DNA from: Prasinococcaceae sp. CCMP 1430
Taxonomy: Eukaryota > Prasinodermophyta > Palmophyllophyceae > Prasinococcales > Prasinococcaceae
NCBI GenBank assembly: GCA_013416795.1
Contig: RQSC01000028.1
Span: 276,480-340,479, forward strand
Reading direction: 5' to 3'
Length of the DNA: 64,000 bases
In this document: positions 39,253 through 49,292 of the stretch, piece by piece
How positions within the stretch are numbered: position 1 is the first letter of the stretch
How the letters are laid out: each line of letters starts with the position of its first letter
Notes under the pieces: generated by a model
What the model was told of the DNA's origin: nothing
The model's input: the letters and a program-made list of their open reading frames with translations, nothing else
The model's database searches: none
Program-made: the position numbers and the translations under genes

Positions 39253-42200
39253 TCATCCTTTTCGTTTACTCAACCTCCACGCGTCTGGCGGAGCGTACTT
39301 GTCAAAGAGCGGCTCGATCTTCTGCGCCCGCTTCGCCTTAGAGATGTGGTTCGGATCGGCCGTCTTGAAGAAGCGCGGCGCCAGCTCTACGAGCCAGCGC
39401 GGCTCGATGAGCGTGACCTCGCGCATGTACTCCTTGGTGGTGAGCACGAGCTCGTGGTATACCACCCACTCCGGCTGGCGCTGGTGCAGCGAGCTCGACG
39501 GGTGCACGTACACCACTTGGTTCTCCACGAGCGTCTTGTAGCCCTCGGTAGGGTCCTTCTTGCACGTGTGGTAGAAGAATCCCGAGAGCACAGCGCGGCG
39601 CACTCGCGTCAGGTTGGCACCGGCGCTAACGAGGTCCAGCTTGTACCTGTCCATGATGGTGAGCAGCTGCTTGCGCACATCTTGCGCGCGCTTGAGCGAT
39701 CGCGCCTGCAGGTAGTTCTCGAAGCACCACGGCGACGAGAACTTGTTGTACTTCCACTGCTCGTACACGTTGAGCAGCGTGAGGTGGTCGCCCTCCGGCA
39801 CGGTGAACTTATTTCTCTTGGTGTCTGCCTCCGTCTGCTTGTCGCGCGGACGGTAGAAGATGTTCTGCGCGCTGAGCATCGACACGATGGTGATGATCTC
39901 CTCGGAGCACTTGAGGTCGACGCTCGCGATGAGCGTCTTTGACATGGGCGGCTCCAGCGGGAACTCGGCCATCTTGCGGCCGAGGCGCGTGAGCAGCCCC
40001 TCCTCGTCAAGCGCGCCCAGGTTGTACAGCGTCTCCAGCGCAGTGATGAGCGTCGCGGGCGGCGGCGGGTCCATGAAGTCGAACGCCAGCAGGTCGTTGA
40101 TGCCCATTGCCTTGAGCGTCAGCACAGTCATGCCGAGGTTGGTGCGTTGGATCTCCGGCACGGAGGTGGGCAGCATCTCGTTCTTGAATGCGACCTCGGT
40201 GTACAGACGATAGCACTTGCCTGGGCCCGTGCGACCGGCACGGCCCGCGCGCTGGCGCGCCGACGCCTGGCTGATAGGAGTCACAATCAGCGAGTCCATG
40301 CCGGCCTTGGGGTTGTACACCTTCTGCTTGGAGAAGCCGGGATCTACCACGTAGTAGATGCCGTCGATGGTCAGCGAGGCTTCGGCGATGTTGGTGGCCA
40401 CGACGACCTTCCTCGAGCCGGGCGCCGCGGGCTCGAAGATGCGCGTCTGCATCTCTGAGGGCAGAGACGAATACACCGGCAGCACGACCAGCTCGGGCAC
40501 CGATGGTCCGAGCTGCTTCATGCGGTCATAGAGCACCTCGCACGCGGTGTCGATCTCCTCCTGCCCAGTGAGGAAAAGCAGGACGTCGCCCTCCGGCTCG
40601 GTGAGGTGAATCTGCATGACGGTGATCAGCGCGGCGTCCATGTAGTCCTGCTCGGGAGCACGCGTGTACAGGATTTCCACGGGGAAGGTGCGGCCCGGGA
40701 TGGTGAATATGGGGCACTTGAAGAAGTAGCTCGAAAACTTGTCGGCGTCGAGCGTCGCGGAGGTCACCACGATCTTAAGTTCGTTTCCGCTGCCAGGCCC
40801 GCGGCGCTGCATGATGCCCTTCAGGAGGCCGAAGAGCACGTCCGTATGGATAGTGCGCTCGTGCGCCTCATCGAGGATGATCACCGAATAGCGCTCCAGG
40901 TCGCCCTCGAGCAACGCCTCGCGCAGAAGCATGCCATCGGTCATGTATTTGATAACTGTGTCAGGGCTGGTCTGGTCCTCGAAGCGGATCGTGTAGCCGA
41001 CCTCCTCGCCGAGACGGCAGCCAAACTCTTCCGCGACGCGCTTGGCCACGCTCATGGCCGCCACGCGCCTTGGCTGCGTGCACCCGATGACGCCCTTGGA
41101 CGTGAAGCCCGCCTCCGCCAGGTACTGAGTCATTTGAGTCGTCTTGCCCGAGCCCGTCTCACCGATCACCACTAGGCACTGGTTGTCCATCATCGCCCGG
41201 ATGAGCTGCTCGCGTAGCTTGTACACCGGCAGGCTCTGCCGCTGCTCCATGATGGAGCCCTTCTGCTTCTGCCCGAATTGCGGTGCGTTGCCGAAAGCCT
41301 GCTTCTTCCACTCGGGCATCTGGTGCGCCGATAGGCCAGTGCCGCGCAGCTCGGACGCCAGATGCCTGTCGCCCTCGGCCGCCATGGGATCCTCCCAAGG
41401 GCGCGAGAGGTCCCTGGGCACGGCATCCATCTCCGCTTGCTGCAGCTCCTGCATCATCTCGCGGCGCTCCTTGGCCAGCGCGCCGGCAGCCATCGCCGCG
41501 CGCTGCATGCTGCCGTCTGGGTTGGCCACGATGCGGATGGGGCTCACCTCGAGCGTCTTCGATGTCTGGCCCGCGAGGAATGCCGGCTCGGCCTCGTTGA
41601 GCTCGATCTCGACCTCCAGGTCGAGCTCGGTGGTGTCCTCCATGAGGCCGTTCGTCGGGTCGTACGTGGGGAACTCTTCCACAGGAAGCACTCCAGACGC
41701 GATGAGCTGCTGCGCCTCCCAACGCTCGGGGGAGCTCATTTTCTTGCCGCGCTGGCGCGCCGACGATGCGTCGCGGTCGGCGGCCTCGATCTGCGAGCGT
41801 GTGAGGCCACTGAGCCCGCGCGTGCCCTGCAGACCGCGGCCCGCCACCGAAGTTTCGCTGCCGCGCTTCGCGGCCGGCAGCAGGTCCTCGCCCGTCTCCT
41901 GGTTGACGTCGCGCATGGACAGCGAGATCTTGCCCTTAGACACGGAGATAACCTTCACCCAACAGTCCTGTCCCTTGCGCACAACGTCTGACGCGTTGGT
42001 CACGCGCGCAGCCTTGATCATGCTCACGTGCACCATGCCCTCGGGGTTCCCGCGGACGCCCTCGATGCGCACGAAGCAACCGAAGTCCATCACGTTGGAC
42101 ACCGTACCGCGGTACACAGCCCATTTGATAGGCTCTTCGTCCATCGGACCGTGCGCTCCCCCACCGTAGCCGCCGGCGGCCCCGTATCCCTGCTGCGCCG

Positions 42201-42855
42201 GCGGCGCTCCCATACGCGGCGGTGGGCCAGGCGGCGGGCCGTGCCGCGGCTGGCGCGCGTAGTCGGCGATGCTGTCGCTGTGGCGTCCGTCGTGGCGGGC
42301 GCCTCGGCCATCGCGCTCACGCTCGCGGTGCTGACCGTGCGCGGAGCCCGAGGGCCCGGCTTCAACGATCGACGCGCTGTCGGCACGCCCGGAGTGCGCG
42401 CCTGGCACTCCCCGCGGCGGCGGTGGCGGGGGCACAGCGCCCAGCTTCGGCCGGCCGCTCTCGTCCGTCTGCTTTGCAGCGAGTTCGCGGTCGATCTCTC
42501 TCGCGCGCTCGCGCGTGTCGGCCGTGGCGAGCCCAGGGTACTTGGTCGCCGCAGGGTTTGTATGCCCCGCGCGCGCCGCGGGCGCCGCACTGCGCGCCGG
42601 CGCTGCGCTCCCCGGCACGGCGCCGGGCTTGAGTGTGGCGACGAGCGCGAAGAGCGACTCGGCGAGCGCCGGCGAGAGCTCGGCGCCGTTCTCCTTGAGC
42701 GCCACGCCGAACGCCGACGCATCGCGCGAGTCGTTGGCGAGCTCGATGACAAACTCCGCAAGCGTGCGATCCGACACGCCTAAGTGGTTGTCCAGCTCCT
42801 GCGACACCTTGCTCACGAGCGCCAGGTGCTGCAGCTTGAGCAGCTCGGACGACAT
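39253..42855 (-). CDS. PRP22: Pre-mRNA splicing DEAH-box RNA helicase PRP22/DHX8
   Basis: Single exon, 1200 aa, start [20 protein letters not shown] at ATG 42855. Order of parts: N-terminal helical region; a Gly/Pro/RD-rich linker; S1 RNA-binding domain at about residue 245-320 ([20 protein letters not shown]); then the DEAH core with [56 protein letters not shown] and QRAGRAGR. The HA2 and OB-fold regions follow, ending [23 protein letters not shown]22 releases mature mRNA from the spliceosome. S1 plus DEAH is specific to PRP22/DHX8. No introns in 3.6 kb. Divergent from NOP12, 649 bp apart. Confidence 0.96.
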   Translation of the reverse strand: MSSELLKLQHLALVSKVSQELDNHLGVSDRTLAEFVIELANDSRDASAFGVALKENGAELSPALAESLFALVATLKPGAVPGSAAPARSAAPAARAGHTNPAATKYPGLATADTRERAREIDRELAAKQTDESGRPKLGAVPPPPPPRGVPGAHSGRADSASIVEAGPSGSAHGQHRERERDGRGARHDGRHSDSIADYARQPRHGPPPGPPPRMGAPPAQQGYGAAGGYGGGAHGPMDEEPIKWAVYRGTVSNVMDFGCFVRIEGVRGNPEGMVHVSMIKAARVTNASDVVRKGQDCWVKVISVSKGKISLSMRDVNQETGEDLLPAAKRGSETSVAGRGLQGTRGLSGLTRSQIEAADRDASSARQRGKKMSSPERWEAQQLIASGVLPVEEFPTYDPTNGLMEDTTELDLEVEIELNEAEPAFLAGQTSKTLEVSPIRIVANPDGSMQRAAMAAGALAKERREMMQELQQAEMDAVPRDLSRPWEDPMAAEGDRHLASELRGTGLSAHQMPEWKKQAFGNAPQFGQKQKGSIMEQRQSLPVYKLREQLIRAMMDNQCLVVIGETGSGKTTQMTQYLAEAGFTSKGVIGCTQPRRVAAMSVAKRVAEEFGCRLGEEVGYTIRFEDQTSPDTVIKYMTDGMLLREALLEGDLERYSVIILDEAHERTIHTDVLFGLLKGIMQRRGPGSGNELKIVVTSATLDADKFSSYFFKCPIFTIPGRTFPVEILYTRAPEQDYMDAALITVMQIHLTEPEGDVLLFLTGQEEIDTACEVLYDRMKQLGPSVPELVVLPVYSSLPSEMQTRIFEPAAPGSRKVVVATNIAEASLTIDGIYYVVDPGFSKQKVYNPKAGMDSLIVTPISQASARQRAGRAGRTGPGKCYRLYTEVAFKNEMLPTSVPEIQRTNLGMTVLTLKAMGINDLLAFDFMDPPPPATLITALETLYNLGALDEEGLLTRLGRKMAEFPLEPPMSKTLIASVDLKCSEEIITIVSMLSAQNIFYRPRDKQTEADTKRNKFTVPEGDHLTLLNVYEQWKYNKFSSPWCFENYLQARSLKRAQDVRKQLLTIMDRYKLDLVSAGANLTRVRRAVLSGFFYHTCKKDPTEGYKTLVENQVVYVHPSSSLHQRQPEWVVYHELVLTTKEYMREVTLIEPRWLVELAPRFFKTADPNHISKAKRAQKIEPLFDKYAPPDAWRLSKRKG

Positions 42856-43504
42856 GGCAGGCGGCGGCCGCCGCCGCTGCCGTCCGTCGCCGCGCGCACC
42901 GCCGCCGGCTCCACCCACTCCCGGCGTTCGCCCCTCTGGCCCTTTCACACCGCGCGCGCGCGCGTCCGGAAGCTTCCCCGCGAACCCTTCCCTTCCGTCT
43001 CCTGCCCTTTCCCCTCCCCCCTTCCTCCCTTCACACACACACACACGCACACACACACGCGCCGGCACGGCGCGCGCGGTGTGGCAACCCGCGCCGCCCG
43101 CGGCAGCTGCGTGCGCTCGTGTTTTGCCCCCCCCTTTTCACAAAGGGCTGCGCGCCCGCCGCTCGGGCGGGCCATCAAAACGAACGCAAATCGCCGCAAA
43201 CCTAAATTAGGGAGCTTTGAAGGCTTTCTGTCTTCACGTGGAAAGTACTCAAACAATCGTAAACCTCAAACCCTGAGAAATGCATTTACCCTATGTTCAT
43301 CAAAGGTCGTACGACGCGGTCGCATTTCGAGCGGTTTTTGGTGGAAAAATATGCGCGCAGAGAAAAAAGTGGATTCGATTTGACGTTGCGTCGTCGGCGC
43401 GTGGCTTTGATGGGGCGGCTGGCGGCGGCTGGCTGGTGCTTGCCACAGCGCGCGCTGGCGTGGCGGCGCCGCCTCGCTACCCCCCCTGCGCCCCTGGCGC
43501 GTCG
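42856..43504. promoter_or_regulatory. Divergent promoter region PRP22 / NOP12
   Basis: About 650 bp. It contains a CA-rich run (43034-43061), AT-richer sequence from 43180 to 43390, and the words AAACCTAAATTAGGGAG and AAACCCTGAG at 43198 and 43269, which resemble telo-box motifs. Both flanking genes serve RNA processing. No coding frame is supported. Confidence 0.35.
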
Positions 43505-44933
43505 ATGGCGCCGGGCGGGGCATTCGAGGGGCTGTTCGGGGGCGGTGAGGGTGCAGCGGAGGGTAAGGCGGCGCTATTCGCCGGCGGCTCGCGGTTCCGC
43601 GCGTCTCCTCGAGTACCTCGGCGAGCTCGATGCCCCCCGTCTGCTTGATCTTGCCGCGTGGACGGCGCGGGTGACGGCGTCGCAGTGGCGGCCGACAATG
43701 GCGGCGGCGGCGATGGCGGCGACAGCGACGCGCCCGTGCGGCCTGCGGCCGCGGAGCGCCCCCCGGCGCACTCGGCGGAGGAGCTCGAGCGCACGGTGTT
43801 CGTCGGCAACGTGCCTGTGGGGACGCGCCCTCGCAAGCTCAAGACACGCTTCGGCGCGTACGGCCGTGTCGAGTCGGTACGCGTGCGCTCGCTGCCGCTG
43901 GCCGACGGCGCGACTGTGTCGCGCGCGGTCGCTGCGCGCAAGGGCGGCGGCGCGCTCGCGGAGGAGGGATCGATGAATGCGTATGTCAAGTTCTTCGACG
44001 CCGCGCACGCGACTGCCGCGCTGGCGGCCAACATGGAGGAGTTCGAGGGCAGTGTCCTGCGCGTGGACCGTGTGCGCGCGCCCACGCAGAAGGCGAAGAG
44101 CGGTGCCAAGGGGCGCGCCCAGGCCGAGGCCGAGGCCACAGTGACGCTCTACGACCCGCGTCGCACCGTTTTCGTCGGAGGTCTGCCCTACGACGTGCGC
44201 GAGGACGAGCTTGTGCAGCTCTTCGCCAAGCCCGCCCCGGGCGTACCAGCAACCAGCGACTACGGCGTTGAGGCCGTGCGAGTGGTGCGCGAGCGCGCCA
44301 CAGGAAAGGGCAAGGGCGTGGCATACGTGCTTTTCAAAACGCGCACGGGCGCACGAGAGGTACTTGTGCGCAAGGAGCGACCCAAACTGCGCTCCGGCGC
44401 GCAGAAGCGCTCGCTGCGCGTGTCAAAGTGCGAGTCGGTGGAGGGCGGGGTGCGACAGGAGACGCGCGGCGACCGCAGGCAGAAGGAGCGGGCCGCGGCA
44501 GCCAAGGAGGACAACTATGGTGGCGGGGTCGAGCGCAACAAGCGGTCGAGGGACGGCGGGTCTGGCAGAGACGACAGCGGCACTCGCGAAAAGAAACCGA
44601 GGCACAGAGACAGGGACGGGTACGTTCGTCCGCGCGCCCGTGTGCGCCCGCATGCTCTTTGTTCATTGCGTGCGCGACCTGCGCGCTGACTAGTGCGACC
44701 TGTGGCACGGCGTGCGATGCGCTTTTACGACTGGCGCCGGCGCGATGATTTCACCATGCAGCAAGGACGCCGCGAAGAAGGCCAAGAAGACCACCGCGTC
44801 GTACGAAGGCACGCGCGCGGTGCCCGGCGCGTACAAGCTTGCTGCCCCCAACCCGCCGCGCAACGGCGCGAAGCGGCCGTCAGTCATCGCGCGCAAGCAG
44901 AAGCAGCTCAAGTCGAAGAAGGGCAAGAAGTAG
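43505..44933 (+). CDS. NOP12: Nucleolar two-RRM protein NOP12/RBM34
   Basis: Three exons: 43505..43544, 43686..44619 and 44762..44933; 381 aa. Joins: GGCG|gtgagg...gtcgcag|TGG (phase 1) and GACGG|gtacgt...catgcag|CAAG (phase 2). The two RRMs have RTVFVGNVPVGTRPRKLKTR (RNP2), MNAYVKFF (RNP1) and RTVFVGGLPYDVREDELVQL, GKGVAYVLFKT. The long insert inside RRM1 and the sequence YGRVESVRVRSLPLADG are typical of RBM34/NOP12. The basic C-terminal tail (ARKQKQLKSKKGKK) comes from the last exon. It works in 60S assembly, 5.8S/25S rRNA processing. Short first exon encodes MAPGGAFEGLFGG only and is inferred. Confidence 0.87.
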
Positions 44934-45059
44934 GCAGCTGAATTTCTAATAGAGTAGCTGGGACACATCCAAAGCGGACATAGCGACGGCGCGCGCGCCC
45001 CGAGGAAGTACACATGCGTGATTCACATTCGACGGCGAGCGCGACAAGCCAGCCTAGTT

Positions 45060-47498
45060 CTAGCTGGCCAGCAGCCTTCCGAACATGCTCGCTGCGCGCT
45101 CTCCAAGGCGCCCTGTCCTGCCACTGCCTTCGCCTATCTGCTCGGGTGTGGTCGCCTCCACCCCATCACCGTTTAGGAGCGGCGCGGTGCCCCTCGCCGC
45201 CGATTGCAGCGCGTGGCGCATCAGTCCATTTTGCACGCGACGCAGCGAGGCGTTGTCAGTGAGCACCTCTGCGAGCGCCTTGCGAACTTCGCTCTCAGCA
45301 TCCCGGAGCTCGCGCGAGTGAGCGCTGCCCATATTTGGCTCGCCGTTTGCGCTTGGACCCCCACCGGTGCCCGCAGGCGCGGCCTCGGCGATCAGCTGCG
45401 CTTCGGCGAGCAGGACTCCGATGCGCATGTCGCTCTTTGAAAGCAACTCCTCGTTGCGATCCGTCTCGCCTCCAACGAGGGGCGGCGCAGAGGCGGGCGG
45501 ACTCTCGTCGCCCTCGGCACCGCCACCCGCGCCGTCCGTGCCCCCTGGCGCGCTCTGAGCTTCCTCCGCCGCGAGCCGTTCGACCCCACACGCCGCCATC
45601 CGCTCGCGCAACGCGCTCACCTCCTTGAGCGTCTTCTTCCATGCGGCTGCCTGCGCGGCGCAACTCTGCTCGTACACCTCGAGCAACGCGGTGCGTTCTC
45701 TCCTGGCCTCGGCGGACTCAGCGTGCGCCGCCTGCAGCTCTCCCGCGTGCGCCTCGGCCGCTCGCCGCAGGGACTTCACCTCGCCCGCGAGCACTTTTCG
45801 TTCCGCCTTGACCCGCGCCTCCGCTGTGGCCTTGGCTGAGAGCGCCTCAGCGAGCGATGTCTCTGTCCGCGCCTTGTCCTCCAATGCTGTGGCTTCGGCA
45901 GCCTCCGCCACGGCCTTGGCAGAGAGCGCGTCTGCCAGGGCGGCGCCTACACGCGCCTTCTCTGTAGCGTTTGCCGAAGCAGCCGCCCGCGCCTCATCGA
46001 GCTCTTGCGCCAGGGCAGCGGCCTGTCGCTGGGCGTTCTCCTCGGCTAAGACAGCCCGCCTCTCGATGGCCGCCGCGCGCTCCTCTGCCGTCACCGCACG
46101 CCGCTCCAACGCGCTCACGCGCTCGGACGCCGTAGCCTCGCGCTGCTGCGCCGTCTGCAGGGCCGCAGCAAGCTCGGCAGCCTGACCCTGAGCATGAGCT
46201 TGTTCCACAAACGCCCCGCCCGCCTCCGTTTCACCCCTGCCGTCGCCCCTGTCCACGCTTGTGCCATTCACGGCGCCACTTTTGCCGTCTGCAGCTGCCT
46301 CCCTGAGGCGCGCAATCTCCTCATTGGCCACTCCTAAGGCATCGGCGAGCATTCTCACGTCCGCCTCGGCGGTTGCGGCCCGGCTGCGTATTGCCGACAG
46401 CGCGCGGCGCACGCGCGCGCGGCTGCTCTCGTGGAGTCTCAGGTGATCGCCTCCACCCGCGGGGTCAGTGCGACTGCCGCCGGCGCCACCGCCGTTGGCC
46501 GCAGCCTTCAGGTTCGGACTGCCCAGGCCATCGAGCTCTGCGAGCGCACCCAGCTCCGCGAGGTCATCCGCCGGCGCCCTGCCACTGGCCGCGCCCCCTC
46601 TGCTCGTGCCCTCGCCGGACAGCGCCCTCTGCATCTGGTCGAATGCAGCTGGCACGCTGGATGCGGGGGATCCAACGTGCGCAACCGCAAGGCGCGCCTG
46701 TGCTTGTTCCATGATGGTCAGCGATGGTGGCGTGGTCGAGACTGATGCCTCCGAGGACGCGGTCTCGGACAAGCTGCGGCTGTCGTCCCTGGCTGCGCGC
46801 TGCACCGTCGCCCAGTCCTGCTCGCCGTCATCGGCGCGTGCGGACGAGGGGCCGCCGGGTGTCGAGTCGGGCCTTCCGGTCGGCCCTGGGCGATCACGCG
46901 CAGCGGCGCCCATCGCCTCCTCCGAGGTCGCGGCCGCCACGAGCAGTGCCACCGTTGGGTCACGCGAGCGGCGCTGCGTGGCGAGCCCAGCGTCGGCGCC
47001 TGGCGCCTCGCCGAGCGCCGCCGAGTGCGCCGCGGCGAGCAGCTCTTTCTCGTCGACCTCCCATCGCAGCGCGGCGGCCGCACAGCACCTCGCTGCTGGC
47101 GCGAGCTCCAAGAAGCCACCCATCGCGCGGCACCTGCTGATATCCACGTCGCCCAGCAGCGTCCATAGCCACTGTTCGAGCGCCGCGCGCCGCTCGTGCG
47201 CAGCGGCCTCATCCCGCCCGGCGCCGCCGAACGCCGAGAAGCGCTGCTTGGGCGGTGGCGTCGGCAGCTTCTTCCGCGGGAAGGCCTCGCGCAGCAGCAG
47301 GTACAGCCTGCGAAACTCGCTGTACCGGCGCAATATCGCCCGCTTCGTCGTCGTGCCCGCGGGTGACTGCACGCCCACCTCCACGCGATACAGCACAGTG
47401 ACGTCGCCGTTGTGCAAGCGCGTCGTCCACGACGGCACGATCACCGAAAAGCTCCAGCCCCCGAGCGGGTCGTGGGGCCAGCCCGTCAGGACTTCGCT
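45060..47498 (-). CDS. EREX/EREL-like PX-domain protein with long coiled coil
   Basis: Main exon gives about 813 residues. The N-terminal portion WPHDPLGGWSFSVIVPSW, then LYRVEVGVQSPAGTTTKRAI, RRYSEFRRLYLLLREAFPRK and LEQWLWTLLGDVDISR match plant EREX/EREL proteins (endosomal RAB5 effectors with PX domain) block by block. The rest is a Ser/Gly-rich linker and a 300-residue Ala/Glu coiled coil (ERVSALERRAVTAEERAAAI and repeats), ending GERAASMFGRLLAS. PX domains bind phosphoinositides on endosomes. The exon begins at the acceptor gtcgcag|AGC (47498); an in-frame stop lies just upstream, so a first exon with the ATG is missing, probably beyond 47.5 kb. Convergent with NOP12, 126 bp away. Confidence 0.83.
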   Translation of the reverse strand, partial: SEVLTGWPHDPLGGWSFSVIVPSWTTRLHNGDVTVLYRVEVGVQSPAGTTTKRAILRRYSEFRRLYLLLREAFPRKKLPTPPPKQRFSAFGGAGRDEAAAHERRAALEQWLWTLLGDVDISRCRAMGGFLELAPAARCCAAAALRWEVDEKELLAAAHSAALGEAPGADAGLATQRRSRDPTVALLVAAATSEEAMGAAARDRPGPTGRPDSTPGGPSSARADDGEQDWATVQRAARDDSRSLSETASSEASVSTTPPSLTIMEQAQARLAVAHVGSPASSVPAAFDQMQRALSGEGTSRGGAASGRAPADDLAELGALAELDGLGSPNLKAAANGGGAGGSRTDPAGGGDHLRLHESSRARVRRALSAIRSRAATAEADVRMLADALGVANEEIARLREAAADGKSGAVNGTSVDRGDGRGETEAGGAFVEQAHAQGQAAELAAALQTAQQREATASERVSALERRAVTAEERAAAIERRAVLAEENAQRQAAALAQELDEARAAASANATEKARVGAALADALSAKAVAEAAEATALEDKARTETSLAEALSAKATAEARVKAERKVLAGEVKSLRRAAEAHAGELQAAHAESAEARRERTALLEVYEQSCAAQAAAWKKTLKEVSALRERMAACGVERLAAEEAQSAPGGTDGAGGGAEGDESPPASAPPLVGGETDRNEELLSKSDMRIGVLLAEAQLIAEAAPAGTGGGPSANGEPNMGSAHSRELRDAESEVRKALAEVLTDNASLRRVQNGLMRHALQSAARGTAPLLNGDGVEATTPEQIGEGSGRTGRLGERAASMFGRLLAS

Positions 47499-47544
47499 CT
47501 GCGACGGGCGGAACGGAGCGCGTCAGCATGGGGGGAGGGCGTGA

Positions 47545-47580
47545 GGGTGGGTGGGTGGGTGGGTGGGTGGGTGGGTGGGG
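47545..47580 (+). repeat. (GGGT)n tetranucleotide repeat
   Basis: About nine GGGT units, G-quadruplex prone, about 50 bp upstream of the EREX-like coding exon on the opposite strand. Confidence 0.9.
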
Positions 47581-47819
47581 GGCAGCCAGCGGCTGTCAGC
47601 GGTGAGGCGCGGCTGCGGGATCTACTCGCTGCAGCGGGTGCGCACGCGCTGCAGCGCACGCCCGCGGGCTTCGCGAGGCGCGCCCCCTCTCCGGCGCCTG
47701 CCGCCCGCCGGCACAGCGCGCGCCTCTGGCGCCCGCGCGCGCGCGCGCTCGGGGGAACGGTTTCGAACGCGCCCAACCCCAAACCCCAATCCTTCCCTAT
47801 TTACGGTAGGGTCTTAAAA

Positions 47820-47979
47820 AGATTCATGGACGTACGTACCTACTAACTCTCCCGTGGGTCGCATACAAGCGCGCGCGCGACTCGCGTTCGCACCGCGCGC
47901 CGCGGAGCCGATCAAACTCAAAGATTCATACGTACTCTCCCGTGGGGCGCATACACGCGCGCGCGCGAGTCGCGTTCGC
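47820..47979 (+). repeat. Direct repeat pair of about 60-70 bp
   Basis: Copy 1 (47820-47891) and copy 2 (47921-47979) share AGATTCAT, ACGTAC, CTCTCCCGTGGG, CGCATACA, a GCGCGCGCG run and CGCGTTCGCA in the same order. Copy 1 has a 12-bp insertion (GTACCTACTAA). The spacer word CGGAGCCGA recurs inverted (TCGGCTCCG) right after copy 2. Confidence 0.85.
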
Positions 47980-49292
47980 ATCGGCTCCGAAGCCCCCCTG
48001 CCTGGGTGGCGTGTGCGTGACGAGGGTCTACCCAAACGCGGTGCGCGCGGTGGGGGGCGGTGCGGCGAGGCGCGGCGCGGCGCGTCTCTCACCAGCGCCG
48101 TCGGCGCGGCGACCATCGCCACCTCCCGCGCGCTCATGGCGATCCCTCCTCCTCTCACCCCCCCCACCCCGCCCCCCCCCCCTCGGAGGCGGGCGGGGCG
48201 CGCGCTGTGGCGGCATCGGCATCTGCTGCGGCGCGCCAGCGCGGAAGCGCTGCCGCAGGCAGCATCACAACGCACGTCGACGTCGACCAACACCCACCTG
48301 ACGAAGGCTCGTGTTTTCTCTTTTTTTTTTTTTTTCCCCAGCAGGCGAGGCAAGCGCCGAAGTTAGGGGTACGGTACTGCATTGGACAACAACATTCGTT
48401 TTGGGTTGGGAGCGTGGGGTCTGGGATGGCCATGGATGCCGGATGGGGCCCGGCGGGGTGCAGGGCGCCGGGCCGCACGTGGTGTGTGCGTGTGCCATGT
48501 GCACGCGCGCGTTGAACCCTGGACGCCGAGCGCACGTCGTCCCGTCTCCGCGCCCCGCGAGCGCGCGCGCCATCAGCGCTGATGGATCCTGGGCGCGCGG
48601 CGTCGAGCGTCTGCGTCGGTCGAAGGGCTGCTCACACGCATCCCCGCAGCTTGCTCCAGAGAGCGAAAGATGACGCCAGTTCGCGCCAGCGCGAGCTCCG
48701 GCTGGCGCACAGCGCCAGCACGGTGGCACGTGCGCCTCGCGCCCGCGCGACAGCCTCGACAGTGCCCGCACCAGCACCTGCGCCTGCGCCTGCACCTGCG
48801 CCTGCACCTGCCCGCACAGCGCGCCGTGGCGCCTTTTTTTCCGGCCGCCCGAGCGATGCGCGACGCGCACAGCCGCACATCCCCCTCCCTCAAAAAACGC
48901 CGAAAAGTCCGCCCGGGGCGCCGCGCCCGTCATCCGCGCGGTGTTTTTGGGGCCGCCCCCAATCATTACGAAGGCGCGGTTTTGGGCGGCGGAATTTCGC
49001 GACGCGGCGCCACACGGCGCGCGCGGGGTGGTGGTGTGGGGCGGTGTGTGTGTAGGGGGGTGAGGGGTGTTGTAGCTGTAACTGCGGACCTGCGGGTCGC
49101 AGGTGGGGGCGGAGGGGGTATCAGGGGGGAGTGTCGGGCGGGCGGCGCGGCGCGGCGCGGCGCGCCCGGGTTTGAGGAGGTGGAGGCGGGGAGTGAAGGA
49201 AGCGGAGGCGCGTGGAGCTGCTGCTCCGCACGTGGCGCGCAGGACGCGCGCGCGCGAAAATATTTTCGTGCGGCGGCCCGGGGGTGCGCCGG

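Larger units (their letters stand above)
47499..49292. other. Gene-poor region of about 1.8 kb
   Basis: No protein family was recognised on either strand. It holds a (GGGT)n run, a pair of about 60-bp direct repeats, C and T homopolymers (48171-48182, 48321-48335) and CCTGCGC-type hexamers (48776-48815, coding-like on neither strand). The EREX-like gene's missing first exon may be here. Open frames are Arg/Ala/Pro-rich and look non-coding. Confidence 0.45.
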
